Below, one piece after another: positions 25,928-34,935 of a DNA stretch of 64,000 bases (the first letter of the stretch is position 1; every line of letters starts with the position of its first letter). Source of the DNA: CADEDH01 sp965262175 (GTDB lineage Bacteria > Actinomycetota > Acidimicrobiia > Acidimicrobiales > SZUA-35); NCBI GenBank assembly GCA_965262175.1, contig CBDHES010000002.1, positions 248,001 through 312,000 of the forward strand, in the 5' to 3' direction. The notes beneath the pieces were generated by a model. That model was not told the DNA's origin, did not search any database, and saw only the letters and a list, made by a program, of their open reading frames with translations. The position numbers and the translations under genes are program-made.

Positions 25928-26379
25928 TGCCCGCGACGACGATCGATGCCGGGAACATCCAGAAGATCCTGGCCAACCTGATCAACGACGGAACCAACGT
26001 GGTCCCGGCCGACGACATCACGACCCACCCGGCGACGTATCGGGGGCTGGTCAACGATGACGACGAGCTGATCGGAGTCATCGCCGCCGACCTGGCGTTC
26101 GCCCACCGCTCCGGGGGCGCACTGGCCATGATCCCGGCCGGGACCGTGAACGAAGCCGACGAGAACGAACCGGTCTCGACCTGGTTGGAGGCCTACAACG
26201 AGGTGGCCAACGTGCTGTCACGGGTGGCCAACGAGGCGTCGGGTCAGCGACTCCACATCGACCCCGGCATCTCCCACGATGCCGAGATCTGCGAGGGGCT
26301 GATGAGCTCGGTCGACAAGGTCATCGTCGAGGCGACCATCCCCCAGTACGGCCCGGGCAAGATCGGCTTCTGGCTCTGA
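25927..26379 (+). CDS. Putative CheX/CheC-like protein
   Basis: A 150-residue protein ending the chemosensory operon. It has an Ala-rich core and, at residues 88-95, ExxxExxN in EAYNEVANVLSRVAN, which resembles the CheC/CheX phosphatase signature except that the first position is Glu instead of Asp or Ser. With its size and position next to cheY this suggests a second, divergent phosphatase or CheY-binding protein. It could instead be an unrelated chemotaxis accessory protein. No signal peptide or membrane segment. Confidence 0.55.
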   Translation: MPATTIDAGNIQKILANLINDGTNVVPADDITTHPATYRGLVNDDDELIGVIAADLAFAHRSGGALAMIPAGTVNEADENEPVSTWLEAYNEVANVLSRVANEASGQRLHIDPGISHDAEICEGLMSSVDKVIVEATIPQYGPGKIGFWL

Positions 26380-26411
26380 ACTCGGTCCGGACCGGACCGA
26401 CGAGGTTGACG

Positions 26412-26439
26412 AGGACCCGGGCCGCTCGGCCCGGGTCCT
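26412..26439. terminator. Bidirectional terminator hairpin between convergent operons
   Basis: Perfect 12-base stem (26412-26423 with 26428-26439) and a four-base loop, GC-rich, between the end of the chemosensory operon and the end of the CoA-transferase gene. There is no U-tract, as is common in GC-rich actinobacteria. Confidence 0.7.
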
Positions 26440-26440
26440 G

Positions 26441-27613
26441 TCACGTCGTGGCGCCCGCCTCCGAACCCCACGGGTCGTCGTTGTGCTCGGCCAGCCGGGG
26501 AGCCCGGGTGAAGGCCCACCACGACCGGTTGGTGCGGAACGGTGGACCGGGAACGGTCACCGCTCCCCCGTCGGGCAGCTGGCCGTCCTGCCAGAACCCG
26601 GTGGCCGCCAGGTGGGGATCGCTACGGAGACTGTCGATCGTGTTGACCGGGGCGACCGGTATCCCCCGGCGCTGGCCCTCCTGGAAGAAGTCGAGGACCG
26701 ACATCGACCCGGTCAACTCCTCGACCCAGGAATCGATCAGCTCCATCGTCTCGCCCCGGACGGCGATGTCGGCGAAGACCGGGTCGATGACCGACTCGTT
26801 GTCGCATTCGGTGTGGATCCACTCGGCGATCGCCTCCCAGTGGCGGGGCATCAACACCAGGATCGACACATAGCCATCGCGGCACGGATAGAGCCCGAAG
26901 GGTCGGCTGAGGGTCCGACGGTTCCCGGCCCGGACCCGATGGACCCGATCGTCGAGGAACACCGGCACCCCGGTCTCGGGGGAGAAGGCGAGGCACACCT
27001 CGGCCAACGAGATGTCGATGCGCTGCCCCCCGAGGCCGAGTCGGCGGGCCCGAAGCCCGAGCACCGCACCGACCGCGGCGTTGAGCGCCGCAGCGTGGAG
27101 CCCCATCTGGGCCGGGCCGCCGGGGACGACCGGTGGCTGGTCGTCGAAGCCGACGGTGTACAGCACGCCCGATGCCGCCCACGCCACCAGGTTCGACGAC
27201 GCCCAACGACGCTTGGGACCGTGCTCGCCGAACGGGCTCAGGGCCACCCAGACGACCGTGTCGTTCACCGCCTTGACCGCCTCGTAGCCGAGCCCGACCC
27301 GGTCGAGGGATCCGGGGCCGGCATCCTCGATCACCACGTCGGCCTGCTCGCCCAACGCAGCGATGCGTTGCCGGCCGGCGTCGTCGGCGACGTCGGCCAC
27401 GACGCTCCGTGTTCCCATCGCCAGGTAGGCCCACCACAACGACTCGTTGCGATCGGCGTCGGCGAAGGGCGCCAACGTCCGCACGGGACTGCCCCCCGGG
27501 GGTTCGACCTTGACCACGGTGGCCCCCATCGCCGCCAGCAGTCGCGACGCGTAGGCTCCGGACAGACCGGACAGATCGAGCACCCGTACCCCGTCGAATG
27601 GCTGGCCGATCAT
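26441..27613 (-). CDS. CaiB/BaiF CoA-transferase family protein
   Basis: Family III CoA-transferase of 390 residues: N-terminal FDGVRVLDLSGL, the VVKVEPPGGSP strand after the CoA-binding helix, SPFGEHGPKR, and a C-terminal RRGIPVAPVNT. Its substrate is unknown. It overlaps the preceding CoA-transferase gene by four bases (27610-27613), so the two are co-transcribed and may form a heteromeric enzyme or act in series in the same acyl-CoA pathway. Confidence 0.92.
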   Translation of the reverse strand: MIGQPFDGVRVLDLSGLSGAYASRLLAAMGATVVKVEPPGGSPVRTLAPFADADRNESLWWAYLAMGTRSVVADVADDAGRQRIAALGEQADVVIEDAGPGSLDRVGLGYEAVKAVNDTVVWVALSPFGEHGPKRRWASSNLVAWAASGVLYTVGFDDQPPVVPGGPAQMGLHAAALNAAVGAVLGLRARRLGLGGQRIDISLAEVCLAFSPETGVPVFLDDRVHRVRAGNRRTLSRPFGLYPCRDGYVSILVLMPRHWEAIAEWIHTECDNESVIDPVFADIAVRGETMELIDSWVEELTGSMSVLDFFQEGQRRGIPVAPVNTIDSLRSDPHLAATGFWQDGQLPDGGAVTVPGPPFRTNRSWWAFTRAPRLAEHNDDPWGSEAGATT

Positions 27614-28953
27614 CGCTGCGCTCCGTCGTCGAGGTCTCGGGTGTCGGGCTCGCCGGGAAAGAGCACGTGGAGCCAGTCCTCGTAGGGCCGGTTCACGACC
27701 AGGTCGGGCCGGTCCATGACGAAGGCCGCACCGTCGGCGATCAGCCCCTCGACCTCGGCGGGCTCGAGACCGGCCGAGGTGAGGGCGTCGACCGTGTGCT
27801 CCCCGCTGCTCGGGCCACCCCGCTCCCAGCTCCCCGGCGTACCCGACAGGCGGATCGGGTAGGAGCAGAACACGTCGCGGGTGAACCGGGAGCTGGGCCG
27901 GGTCACGTAGAAGCCGCTGGTCTTGACGTGCGAGTCCTGGAGGAGGTCCTCGTTGGTGGCGACCAGATGGGCGGCCACCCCGGCCTCCTGGAGGCGGGCC
28001 GCCAGGTCGTCACCGTCGAACGCGGCGGTCCATGCGGCGACGGCCTCGTCGAGCGCCTCGACGTTGGCCAGCCGATCGTCGTTGGTGGCGAACCGGGGGT
28101 CGGTCGCCCACTCGGCGGGGCCGATCGAGGTGAGACCGGTCCAGGCGTCGTCATCGCCAACGCTGATGGCGATCCACCGCTCGTCGCCCCGACACGGGTA
28201 CACCCCTTCCGGGGCGTACCACAACGAGCGGTTGCCGATTCGGGACTGGGCCCGCCCGGTCAGGGCGTGGTCCATGGCGAAGGGACCGAGCAGGGCCGAG
28301 ATCGTCGTCTCGAACTGGGAGACGTCGATGTGGACGCCCTCGCCCGTCTGATCTCGCTGTTCGAGCCCGGTCAGAGCCCCCAGCACGGCGTGGAGCGAAC
28401 TGAGGTAGTCGGGCGGGGCGACCGTGGCGATCCCGGCCGGCTCCCTCCCCGCGTGGCCGGTCAGATCGTCGAGGCCGACCAGGGGGGCCTGGTTCGGTCC
28501 CCAGGCGACGAACGGGTAGTACGGCGTGTCGGGCTCGGACCCGAAGCCGGGGAGCTGGACATAGACGATGTCGGGCCGGAGGGCGGCCACCGACTCGTAG
28601 TCGAGGCCGAGATCGGTCAACGCCCGGGCACCGAAGTTGGCGAGGAAGACGTCGCAGGTCGCCAACAGTCGGCGAGCGGCGTCGCGGGCTTCGGGCCGCT
28701 TGAGGTCGAGCGCGACGCTCTTCTTGTCGGCGTTCATCTCCGAGACGTAGGGACTCGAGTCGGGCACGACCGGGGCCAGCTCGTCGGCGTCCCGCAGCCA
28801 GGCGCTGCCCAGCATCCGGACGACGTCGGGGCTGGTCGGCGACTCGACCTTGAACACCTCGGCGCCGAAGTGGGCCATCATCCTGCCGGCGTTGGGCGAG
28901 GCGATGGCGATGCCGAGCTCGAACACGCGTACGCCATCCAGGGGTCGGACCAT
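27610..28953 (-). CDS. CaiB/BaiF CoA-transferase family protein
   Basis: Family III CoA-transferase of 447 residues. It begins VRPLDGVRVFELGIAIASPNAGRMM and shows VFKVESP, the KKSVALDLKRPEARD block and LQEAGVAAHLV in the C-terminal third. I choose ATG 28953, directly before the conserved N-terminus; a reading to 29046 would add about 31 residues with no family resemblance. First gene of a two-gene operon with the CoA-transferase that follows. Confidence 0.92.
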   Translation of the reverse strand: MVRPLDGVRVFELGIAIASPNAGRMMAHFGAEVFKVESPTSPDVVRMLGSAWLRDADELAPVVPDSSPYVSEMNADKKSVALDLKRPEARDAARRLLATCDVFLANFGARALTDLGLDYESVAALRPDIVYVQLPGFGSEPDTPYYPFVAWGPNQAPLVGLDDLTGHAGREPAGIATVAPPDYLSSLHAVLGALTGLEQRDQTGEGVHIDVSQFETTISALLGPFAMDHALTGRAQSRIGNRSLWYAPEGVYPCRGDERWIAISVGDDDAWTGLTSIGPAEWATDPRFATNDDRLANVEALDEAVAAWTAAFDGDDLAARLQEAGVAAHLVATNEDLLQDSHVKTSGFYVTRPSSRFTRDVFCSYPIRLSGTPGSWERGGPSSGEHTVDALTSAGLEPAEVEGLIADGAAFVMDRPDLVVNRPYEDWLHVLFPGEPDTRDLDDGAQR

Positions 28954-29145
28954 GCCACTGCTTAGCACGACACCCCGGTGCGTCCCAGTCGATCCGATGC
29001 TCGGCCCCCGAACGACCGCCGACACCCCGATCGTGACGTCGGTCACCTCGCCGACGGACGGGGCCGACGTGGCCGGGTAGCATCGAGGTCGGGATCAGGG
29101 TCCGGCGGACCCGGGGCGAGCGGGCACGGCGACAAGGGGCGTGGC

Positions 29146-30450
29146 GTGACGAGTCCGGATCACCAGCAGTTGGAGCGTGAGCTGGCCGCAGCAGCGGTGC
29201 AGTTCACCATCGCCGAGCGGCAACCGGCCAACTTCTCCGACGCCGGCCATGCCCAGTCGGCGGCGGTGAGCGAAGCCCGGGTGACATCGGCCGCCGTGGC
29301 CCTGCTCGACGGCGGCGACGCCGATGCGGTCACCCGACTGCTCGACGATGCCGTCGACCACCCGCTGTTCGAGGGGAACGACGACGGGCCGTGGCGTTCG
29401 TTCCTCGACGGCATCAAGTCGGACGTGACCACCCAGACCTCCCGCCTGTCGCCACCCCCGGTACCAGGGGGGCCGGCCAGCGCAGCGGCGACACCGGCCG
29501 ATCCGCCGTCGGGGGCAGCGGCGGTCCGCCTCGCAACGGAGACCAACCACCGCACCGGCGGAGCGCTGCACGCCGGCCGCCCGACGGCCCGACCCGCCGT
29601 GGTGGTCGATCGCCTCCGCACGTTGCTGACCCCGCTTCGGCGACCCCGCGTGGCGATCGGGGTGCTCCTCGGCGTCGGCGTCGTGGCCGGCGGGCTGGTG
29701 CTGCTGGCCTCCGGCGTCTGGACCCGCCCGGCCCCCTGCAGCGGGGATGACTGCACGGTGGCGGCGGTCGAGACCAGCCCGCCCTCGTCGACCGACACCA
29801 CGACGACGACGGCGCCGGAGACGACGACCTCGGCGCCCGACACACCGAGGCCGGACGCCGCTGGCCCCGACCCCGACCCCGACGAGGCCGGCGACGACGA
29901 AGCCCCCGGGGAGGCGGTCGACCTCGGCCGGGAAGACACCGACGACGCGTCGCCGACGACCGAGGAGCCGGCGGGGCCAACCACGACGTCGACCGAGCAA
30001 CAGACGACGACCACCACGACCTCGGAGGCGACCACCACCTCCGGAGGCACCGACTCGACCTCGAGCTCGGTCAGCGAGCAACCCCCCACCTCGCCTCCGT
30101 CGACCACGACGACCACGACCACGACGACCACCACCACGACGACCACGACCACAACGACGACCACCACCACGACCACGACGCCACCGGTCGGGAATGGGAT
30201 CCCCTGCCCCGAAGGGTCGAGCCCCACCCACTTCGTCGATGTGATCAACGTCGCCGACAACGACATCCTCAACGTCCGCCTCGGGCCCAGCACCGGGTTC
30301 GAGATCTTCCACACCTTCGCTCCGAACGAGACCGGGGTCCCGATCTACGATGCGGAGCGGAGCGCCAGCTGGGTCATGGTCCTCGTTCCCGGTAGCGGCG
30401 AGAACGGCTGTGGGTGGGCCCACACCGCATTCCTCTCTTCGCCAGCCTGA
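29146..30450 (+). CDS. Membrane-anchored Thr-rich protein with C-terminal SH3-like domain
   Basis: Hypothetical envelope protein of 434 residues. A cytoplasmic N-terminal region of about 165 residues (helical, Ala-rich, with a Pro-rich hinge) precedes one membrane helix (about 166-187, AIGVLLGVGVVAGGLVLLASG). Outside comes a Thr/Glu/Pro-rich spacer of about 150 residues ending in 26 consecutive threonines, then a domain with VINVADNDILNVRLGPSTGF that looks like a bacterial SH3 fold, with paired cysteines around it. The spacer may span the cell wall and is a candidate for glycosylation. GTG 29146 follows AAGGGG. Function unknown. Confidence 0.75.
   Translation: MTSPDHQQLERELAAAAVQFTIAERQPANFSDAGHAQSAAVSEARVTSAAVALLDGGDADAVTRLLDDAVDHPLFEGNDDGPWRSFLDGIKSDVTTQTSRLSPPPVPGGPASAAATPADPPSGAAAVRLATETNHRTGGALHAGRPTARPAVVVDRLRTLLTPLRRPRVAIGVLLGVGVVAGGLVLLASGVWTRPAPCSGDDCTVAAVETSPPSSTDTTTTTAPETTTSAPDTPRPDAAGPDPDPDEAGDDEAPGEAVDLGREDTDDASPTTEEPAGPTTTSTEQQTTTTTTSEATTTSGGTDSTSSSVSEQPPTSPPSTTTTTTTTTTTTTTTTTTTTTTTTTTPPVGNGIPCPEGSSPTHFVDVINVADNDILNVRLGPSTGFEIFHTFAPNETGVPIYDAERSASWVMVLVPGSGENGCGWAHTAFLSSPA
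30103..30180 (+). repeat. ACN triplet run coding 26 threonines
   Basis: Uninterrupted run of ACC, ACG and one ACA codons inside the SH3-like protein gene. The mix of codons is irregular, so slippage would still change length by whole codons. Confidence 0.95.
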
Positions 30451-30465
30451 CGCTGCGGGCGGTCC

Positions 30466-30471
30466 GATAAT
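30466..30471 (+). promoter_or_regulatory. Leaderless-type -10 box (GATAAT)
   Basis: GATAAT is followed by six bases and the ATG at 30478, so the mRNA of the oxidoreductase would begin at or beside its start codon. It lies in the 27-base gap after the SH3-like protein gene. Confidence 0.5.
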
Positions 30472-30477
30472 GGGGGC

Positions 30478-33400
30478 ATGACCTCCACCTACGATCTGGC
30501 CGACCGGTACCGAGCGACCGATGGCACGGTGTTGCTCACGGGGATCCAGGCCCTGGCCCGGATCCCGATCGAGCAGCTTCGCCGAGACCGGGCGGCCGGT
30601 CATCGGACCGCCGCCTTCCTCTCCGGCTACCCCGGCTCCCCACTCGGTGGGTTCGACCAGGAGGTGGCTCGGGCCCGAGCGCTGGTCCCCGAGCTGGAGA
30701 TCGTCCACGAGCCGGCGGTGAACGAGGAGCTGGGTGCGACGGCGGTCATGGGGTCCCAGCTGGCAGCCTCCCGACCCGACGCCACCCATGACGGCGTGGT
30801 CGGGTTCTGGTACGGCAAGGCCCCGGGCCTCGACCGGGCCGGCGACGCCCTCCGGCACGGCGTGTTCGCCGGCACGTCCCCCCTGGGCGGCGCGGTGGCC
30901 CTCGTCGGGGACGACCCGGCCTGCAAGTCCTCGACGATGCCATCGTCGTCCGACGCCACCCTGGTCGATCTCCACATGCCGATCCTGTACCCGGGCACGA
31001 CGGCCGAGTGCCTCGAGTTGGGACTCCACGCAGTCGCCGTGTCCCGGGCAACGGGGCTCTGGGCGGCGATGAAGATCGTGACCCCGATCGCCGACGGGTC
31101 CGGAACCGTCGAGTTGCCCGTCGCCACCGACCGACCGGTCATCCCGACCGTCGAGGTCGACGGCGAGCCGTGGCGCTGCGTGCCGTCGGCCCAGTTCCTG
31201 GGCCCCCGGATGCTCGAGCTGGAGCGGGAGTTCCGGGAGATCCGCCTCCCCCTCGCCGTCGAGTACGGCATCGCCAACCGCCTCAACCGGGTCACGGTCG
31301 ACCCCCCGGACGCCTGGATCGGGCTGGTCGCCACCGGCTTCACCTACCACGAGATGCTCGACGCCCTCCGCCGGCTCGGCCTCGGATCCGACCGGGACAT
31401 CGCCGGCGCCGGCATCCGGATCCTCCAGCTCCGGATGCCCGGCGGGTTCGATCCGGCCCTGGTCCGGAGCTTCGCCCGGGGTCTCGACGAGATCGTCATC
31501 GTCGAGGAGAAGAACCCCACCCTGGAATGGCTGGTCAAGGATGCGCTCTACGGCGGTCCCCACCAGCCGAGGGTCGTCGGCAAGACCCACGAGGACGGCC
31601 GGACCCTGATGCGGTCGTGGGATCTGCTCGATGCCGACGCCATCGTCGGTGGCCTCCGGGAGCGTCTCTCGGCCCGGCTCGCCGACCGGCTCGCCCCCGA
31701 GCGGCCGTCGTCGCCCGACCGGGTGCTGTTGCCGTTGTCGGTCAACCGGACGCCCTTCTTCTGTTCCGGCTGCCCCCACAACTGGGGAACGAAGGTCCCC
31801 GAGGGTGCGTTGGTCTCGGCCGGGACCGGGTGCCACGGCATGACCCTGCTGATGGATCCGGAGCGGGTCGGCGACGGGATCGGCGTGACGGCCATGGGCA
31901 ACGAGGGGGCCCAGTGGATCGGGATGGAGCCGTTCGTCGAGTCCGACCACCTGTTCCAGAACTACGGGGACGGCACCTACTTCCACTCCGGCCAGCTGGC
32001 CATCCAGAACTGCATCGCCGCCGGCAAGACGATGACGTTCAAGATCCTCTACAACGACACGGTGGCCATGACCGGCGGTCAGGACTCCCGGAGCGCCATC
32101 GGCGTGCCCGAGCTGAGCGCCGTCCTCGTCGCCCAGGGAGCCTCGAAGGTAGCGATCACCTGCGACGACCGGGCCCGCTACGACGGCGTCGACCTGCCAC
32201 CCGGCGTCGAGGTCCACGACCGGACCCGCATCGTCGCGGTGCAGGACGAGCTCCGCTCGACGCCGGGGGTGACGGTGCTGATCCACGATCAGTACTGCGC
32301 CGCCGAGCTCCGGCGCGATCGCCGCCGGGGCCGGGTCGAGACCCCGGCCCGCCGCATCGCCATCAACCACCGGGTCTGCGAGGGCTGCGGTGACTGCGGC
32401 GACGTGAGCAACTGCCTCTCGGTTCAGCCCGTCGACACCCCCCTCGGTCGGAAGACGACGATCGACCAGGAGTCGTGCAACCTCGATGCCAGCTGCCTCC
32501 ACGGCGACTGCCCGGCGTTCCTGTCGGTGGAGCCCGACGATGGTTCGGCATCGCCGGACCGTGCCGGCTCCGGCCCGGCAGCGACCGAGGCGGGGGCTCC
32601 GTCGATGGCCGGTGTCGAAGACCCGCCGACCGTGGACCGGACCGGCGACCCGATCCGGGTCCGGATGGCCGGGATCGGGGGGACGGGGGTCGTCACCGTC
32701 GCCCAGGTGCTGGCCACCGCGGCCATGTTCGACGGGTGGGAGACGGTCGGTCTCGATCAGACCGGCCTCAGCCAGAAGGCGGGGCCGGTCGTCAGCGACG
32801 TCGTCCTCGTCGAGCCGGGAACCCGGGCGTCGAACCTCGTCGGTCGGGCCGAGGCCGACGTCATCCTCGGGTTCGACTCCCTGGTGGCCGCCTCCGATCG
32901 GGTCCAGACGGCCGATGGGGGTTCGGCGACGACCGTCGTCGTCTCGTCGAGCAGGACCCCGACCGGCGCCATGATCGCCGCCCCCGACATCGCCTACCCG
33001 GCCGACGAGGTCCGGGCCCGCCTCGGTCTGACCGGGCCCGGACCCCACCGGGTGTGCGACGCCCGTCGCCTGGCGACCGTCCTAACCGGCAACGCCGCCG
33101 TGGCCAACATCCTCCTCCTGGGCATCGCGGTACAGGTCGGAGCCATTCCCGTGTCGCCCGACTCGATCCACCGGGCCATCGAGTTGAACGGTGTCGCGGT
33201 GGCGGCCAACCGGTGGGGCTTCGACTGGGGGCGGCGGTGGGCCGCCGACGAGGCGACGGTGGAGCGGGCCGCGGCCGAAGCCGGTGGGATCGACCCGACC
33301 CAGATGGTCACGGTCCCCGAGTTGCCGGCCGGCTTGGCGGCCCGAATCGCCGACGTCGTGCCGGACCCGGCGGCCGAGACCGTCCGGCTCCTCGCCGCCG

Positions 33401-34038
33401 ACCTGGTCGACTACCAGGACGGCCGCTACGCCCGCCGCTTCGTCGACGTGGTCGGCCGGGTGGCAGCAGCCGAAGGCCGCGTCGCGCCCGATGACGATCG
33501 GGCGACGGCCGGCCACCTGACCGAGACCGCGGCCAGGAGCCTTCACCGCTTCATGGCCTACAAGGACGAGTACGAGGTCGCTCGGCTCCTCCTGCTCCCC
33601 GAGGCCGAGGCGACCGCGGTCGGGGTCGCCGGTCCCGGTGCGGTCACCACCTGGCACCTCCACCCGCCGATGCTGGCCGCCCTCGGCTACGACCGGAAGA
33701 TTCGGCTCGGACCGTGGGCCAGCCCGGCCATGCGGGCCCTCCGGGCCGGCAAGCGCCTCCGGGGGAGCCGGCTCGACCCGTTCGGCCGAACCGCGCTCCG
33801 GCGGACCGAGCGAGCCCTCATCGGCGAGCTGATCGAGGTACTCGACGAGCTCGCCGAACGGCTGACCACCGAAACCTACGACACCGCGGTCGAGATCGCA
33901 GCGCTCCCGGACCGGGTACGGGGCTATGAACGACTGAAGGAGCGTCGCATCGCCGAGTACCGGGCCGACCTCGCCGACCGACTGGCGGAGCTGCGGCGGA
34001 GCTCGGACAGCGGGAGGCCGCTACGGTCACCCCGATGA
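30478..34038 (+). CDS. Indolepyruvate ferredoxin oxidoreductase, fused subunits
   Basis: Large fused 2-oxoacid oxidoreductase of 1186 residues, the usual length for the bacterial IorA-IorB fusion. It oxidatively decarboxylates aryl- or branched-chain 2-oxoacids to acyl-CoA, passing electrons to ferredoxin. Visible parts: pyrimidine-binding region with SGYPGSPLGGFDQE; TPP domain with FFCSGCPHNWG and GTGCHG; a cluster motif CEGCGDCGDVSNC with further cysteines in SCLHGDCPAF; then the gamma-like domain starting MAGIGGTGVVTVAQVL with SQKAGPVVSDV. An Ala/Pro linker sits before the last domain. Four bases overlap the next gene. Confidence 0.93.
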   Translation: MTSTYDLADRYRATDGTVLLTGIQALARIPIEQLRRDRAAGHRTAAFLSGYPGSPLGGFDQEVARARALVPELEIVHEPAVNEELGATAVMGSQLAASRPDATHDGVVGFWYGKAPGLDRAGDALRHGVFAGTSPLGGAVALVGDDPACKSSTMPSSSDATLVDLHMPILYPGTTAECLELGLHAVAVSRATGLWAAMKIVTPIADGSGTVELPVATDRPVIPTVEVDGEPWRCVPSAQFLGPRMLELEREFREIRLPLAVEYGIANRLNRVTVDPPDAWIGLVATGFTYHEMLDALRRLGLGSDRDIAGAGIRILQLRMPGGFDPALVRSFARGLDEIVIVEEKNPTLEWLVKDALYGGPHQPRVVGKTHEDGRTLMRSWDLLDADAIVGGLRERLSARLADRLAPERPSSPDRVLLPLSVNRTPFFCSGCPHNWGTKVPEGALVSAGTGCHGMTLLMDPERVGDGIGVTAMGNEGAQWIGMEPFVESDHLFQNYGDGTYFHSGQLAIQNCIAAGKTMTFKILYNDTVAMTGGQDSRSAIGVPELSAVLVAQGASKVAITCDDRARYDGVDLPPGVEVHDRTRIVAVQDELRSTPGVTVLIHDQYCAAELRRDRRRGRVETPARRIAINHRVCEGCGDCGDVSNCLSVQPVDTPLGRKTTIDQESCNLDASCLHGDCPAFLSVEPDDGSASPDRAGSGPAATEAGAPSMAGVEDPPTVDRTGDPIRVRMAGIGGTGVVTVAQVLATAAMFDGWETVGLDQTGLSQKAGPVVSDVVLVEPGTRASNLVGRAEADVILGFDSLVAASDRVQTADGGSATTVVVSSSRTPTGAMIAAPDIAYPADEVRARLGLTGPGPHRVCDARRLATVLTGNAAVANILLLGIAVQVGAIPVSPDSIHRAIELNGVAVAANRWGFDWGRRWAADEATVERAAAEAGGIDPTQMVTVPELPAGLAARIADVVPDPAAETVRLLAADLVDYQDGRYARRFVDVVGRVAAAEGRVAPDDDRATAGHLTETAARSLHRFMAYKDEYEVARLLLLPEAEATAVGVAGPGAVTTWHLHPPMLAALGYDRKIRLGPWASPAMRALRAGKRLRGSRLDPFGRTALRRTERALIGELIEVLDELAERLTTETYDTAVEIAALPDRVRGYERLKERRIAEYRADLADRLAELRRSSDSGRPLRSPR

Positions 34039-34925
34039 ACGAGCGGGCCAGATCGGGGTGGATCGGGGGGTCGATGCTGATGGTCGCGACCCTCACCACC
34101 ATCGCCAGCTGCGGGCTGGTCGGCCGTGGGGAACGGGCCGAACCCGACGTCGGTGCGTTGACCGAGACCGTCGAGCGCTGCCTGGCCGAGCCACCGGCCG
34201 AGGGAGCGGAGCTCGTCATCTGGTTGGCCGTCGATGCCCAACCGGCCGACATCGAGCAGGTCGACGCCACCCTCGCCGCCAACCCGGGCGTCACCGAGTA
34301 CTCCTATGTCGATCGCGACCAGACCTACGCCGAGTTCGAGGAGTACTGGGCCGACGACCCGGCCGTGATCGACCTCGTCGAAGCCGACCAGCTGCCGACC
34401 TCGTTCGTGGTGACCGTCGGGCAAGCGGGCGCCATCGACGAGCTGGAACGGCAGCTGGAGCCGTTCGGGTCCGTCGGGGAGGTCGAACTGCTCCCCAACC
34501 CGGCCTGCGACGAACCCCGAGCCGAGCTCCGAGCGGCGTGCGACCGTGCCGACCCCCGAACGATCCAGGTCTGGTTGTCCGCCGACGCCGGCGATGCGGA
34601 GGTCGACGGCGTCGCCACCCGCCTCGACGGCAGTCCGTTGGTGACCGACGTCGCCTATCTCGACGCCGACGCGTCGTTCGCCGAACTGACCGGTGAGTAC
34701 CGAGAGCAGGAGGAGGTCGCCGGGCTCGTCGAGCCCGGTGACGTGCCGACCAGCTTCGTCGTCACCCTGGCCGAGCCCGGTGTCGGCGGTACGGAGGAGG
34801 CGGTCCAGGCGCTCGTCGACGAGCTTCGGCTCAGCGCCGGGGTCGTCGATGTCGATCGACATCTGACCGACGAGCAGTGGCGCGAGCTGACGGGTTGCCT
34901 CGACGTCTGGTCGCTGTCGGTCTGA
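34035..34925 (+). CDS. Lipoprotein with two tandem FtsX-type extracellular domains
   Basis: A 296-residue secreted lipoprotein: signal peptide ending in the lipobox IASC (Cys26). Two similar domains follow, at about 55-155 and 185-285. Each has the FtsX extracellular-domain pattern: a strand xxVWLxxDA, a helix, VTEYSYVDRDQTYAEF (or VTDVAYLDADASFAEL), and the marker LPTSFVVT or VPTSFVVT. FtsX uses that domain to switch on peptidoglycan hydrolases, but here the permease part is missing. Cysteines outside the lipobox could pair. ATGA overlap with the oxidoreductase gene. Likely acts at the outer face of the membrane; partner unknown. Confidence 0.72.
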   Translation: MNERARSGWIGGSMLMVATLTTIASCGLVGRGERAEPDVGALTETVERCLAEPPAEGAELVIWLAVDAQPADIEQVDATLAANPGVTEYSYVDRDQTYAEFEEYWADDPAVIDLVEADQLPTSFVVTVGQAGAIDELERQLEPFGSVGEVELLPNPACDEPRAELRAACDRADPRTIQVWLSADAGDAEVDGVATRLDGSPLVTDVAYLDADASFAELTGEYREQEEVAGLVEPGDVPTSFVVTLAEPGVGGTEEAVQALVDELRLSAGVVDVDRHLTDEQWRELTGCLDVWSLSV

Positions 34926-34935
34926 TCGGCGAGCG

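Noticed and set aside
30103..30180. Triplet run as a CRISPR or minisatellite element
   Set aside because: No spacer-repeat structure; it is an in-frame threonine run inside a gene.
29095..33048. Very long minus-strand frame (over 1300 codons) opposite the SH3-like protein and indolepyruvate oxidoreductase genes
   Set aside because: GC-rich DNA leaves few stops in the antisense frame; the translation has no domain pattern and is repetitive in Gly, Arg and Asp, while the plus strand carries recognisable enzymes.
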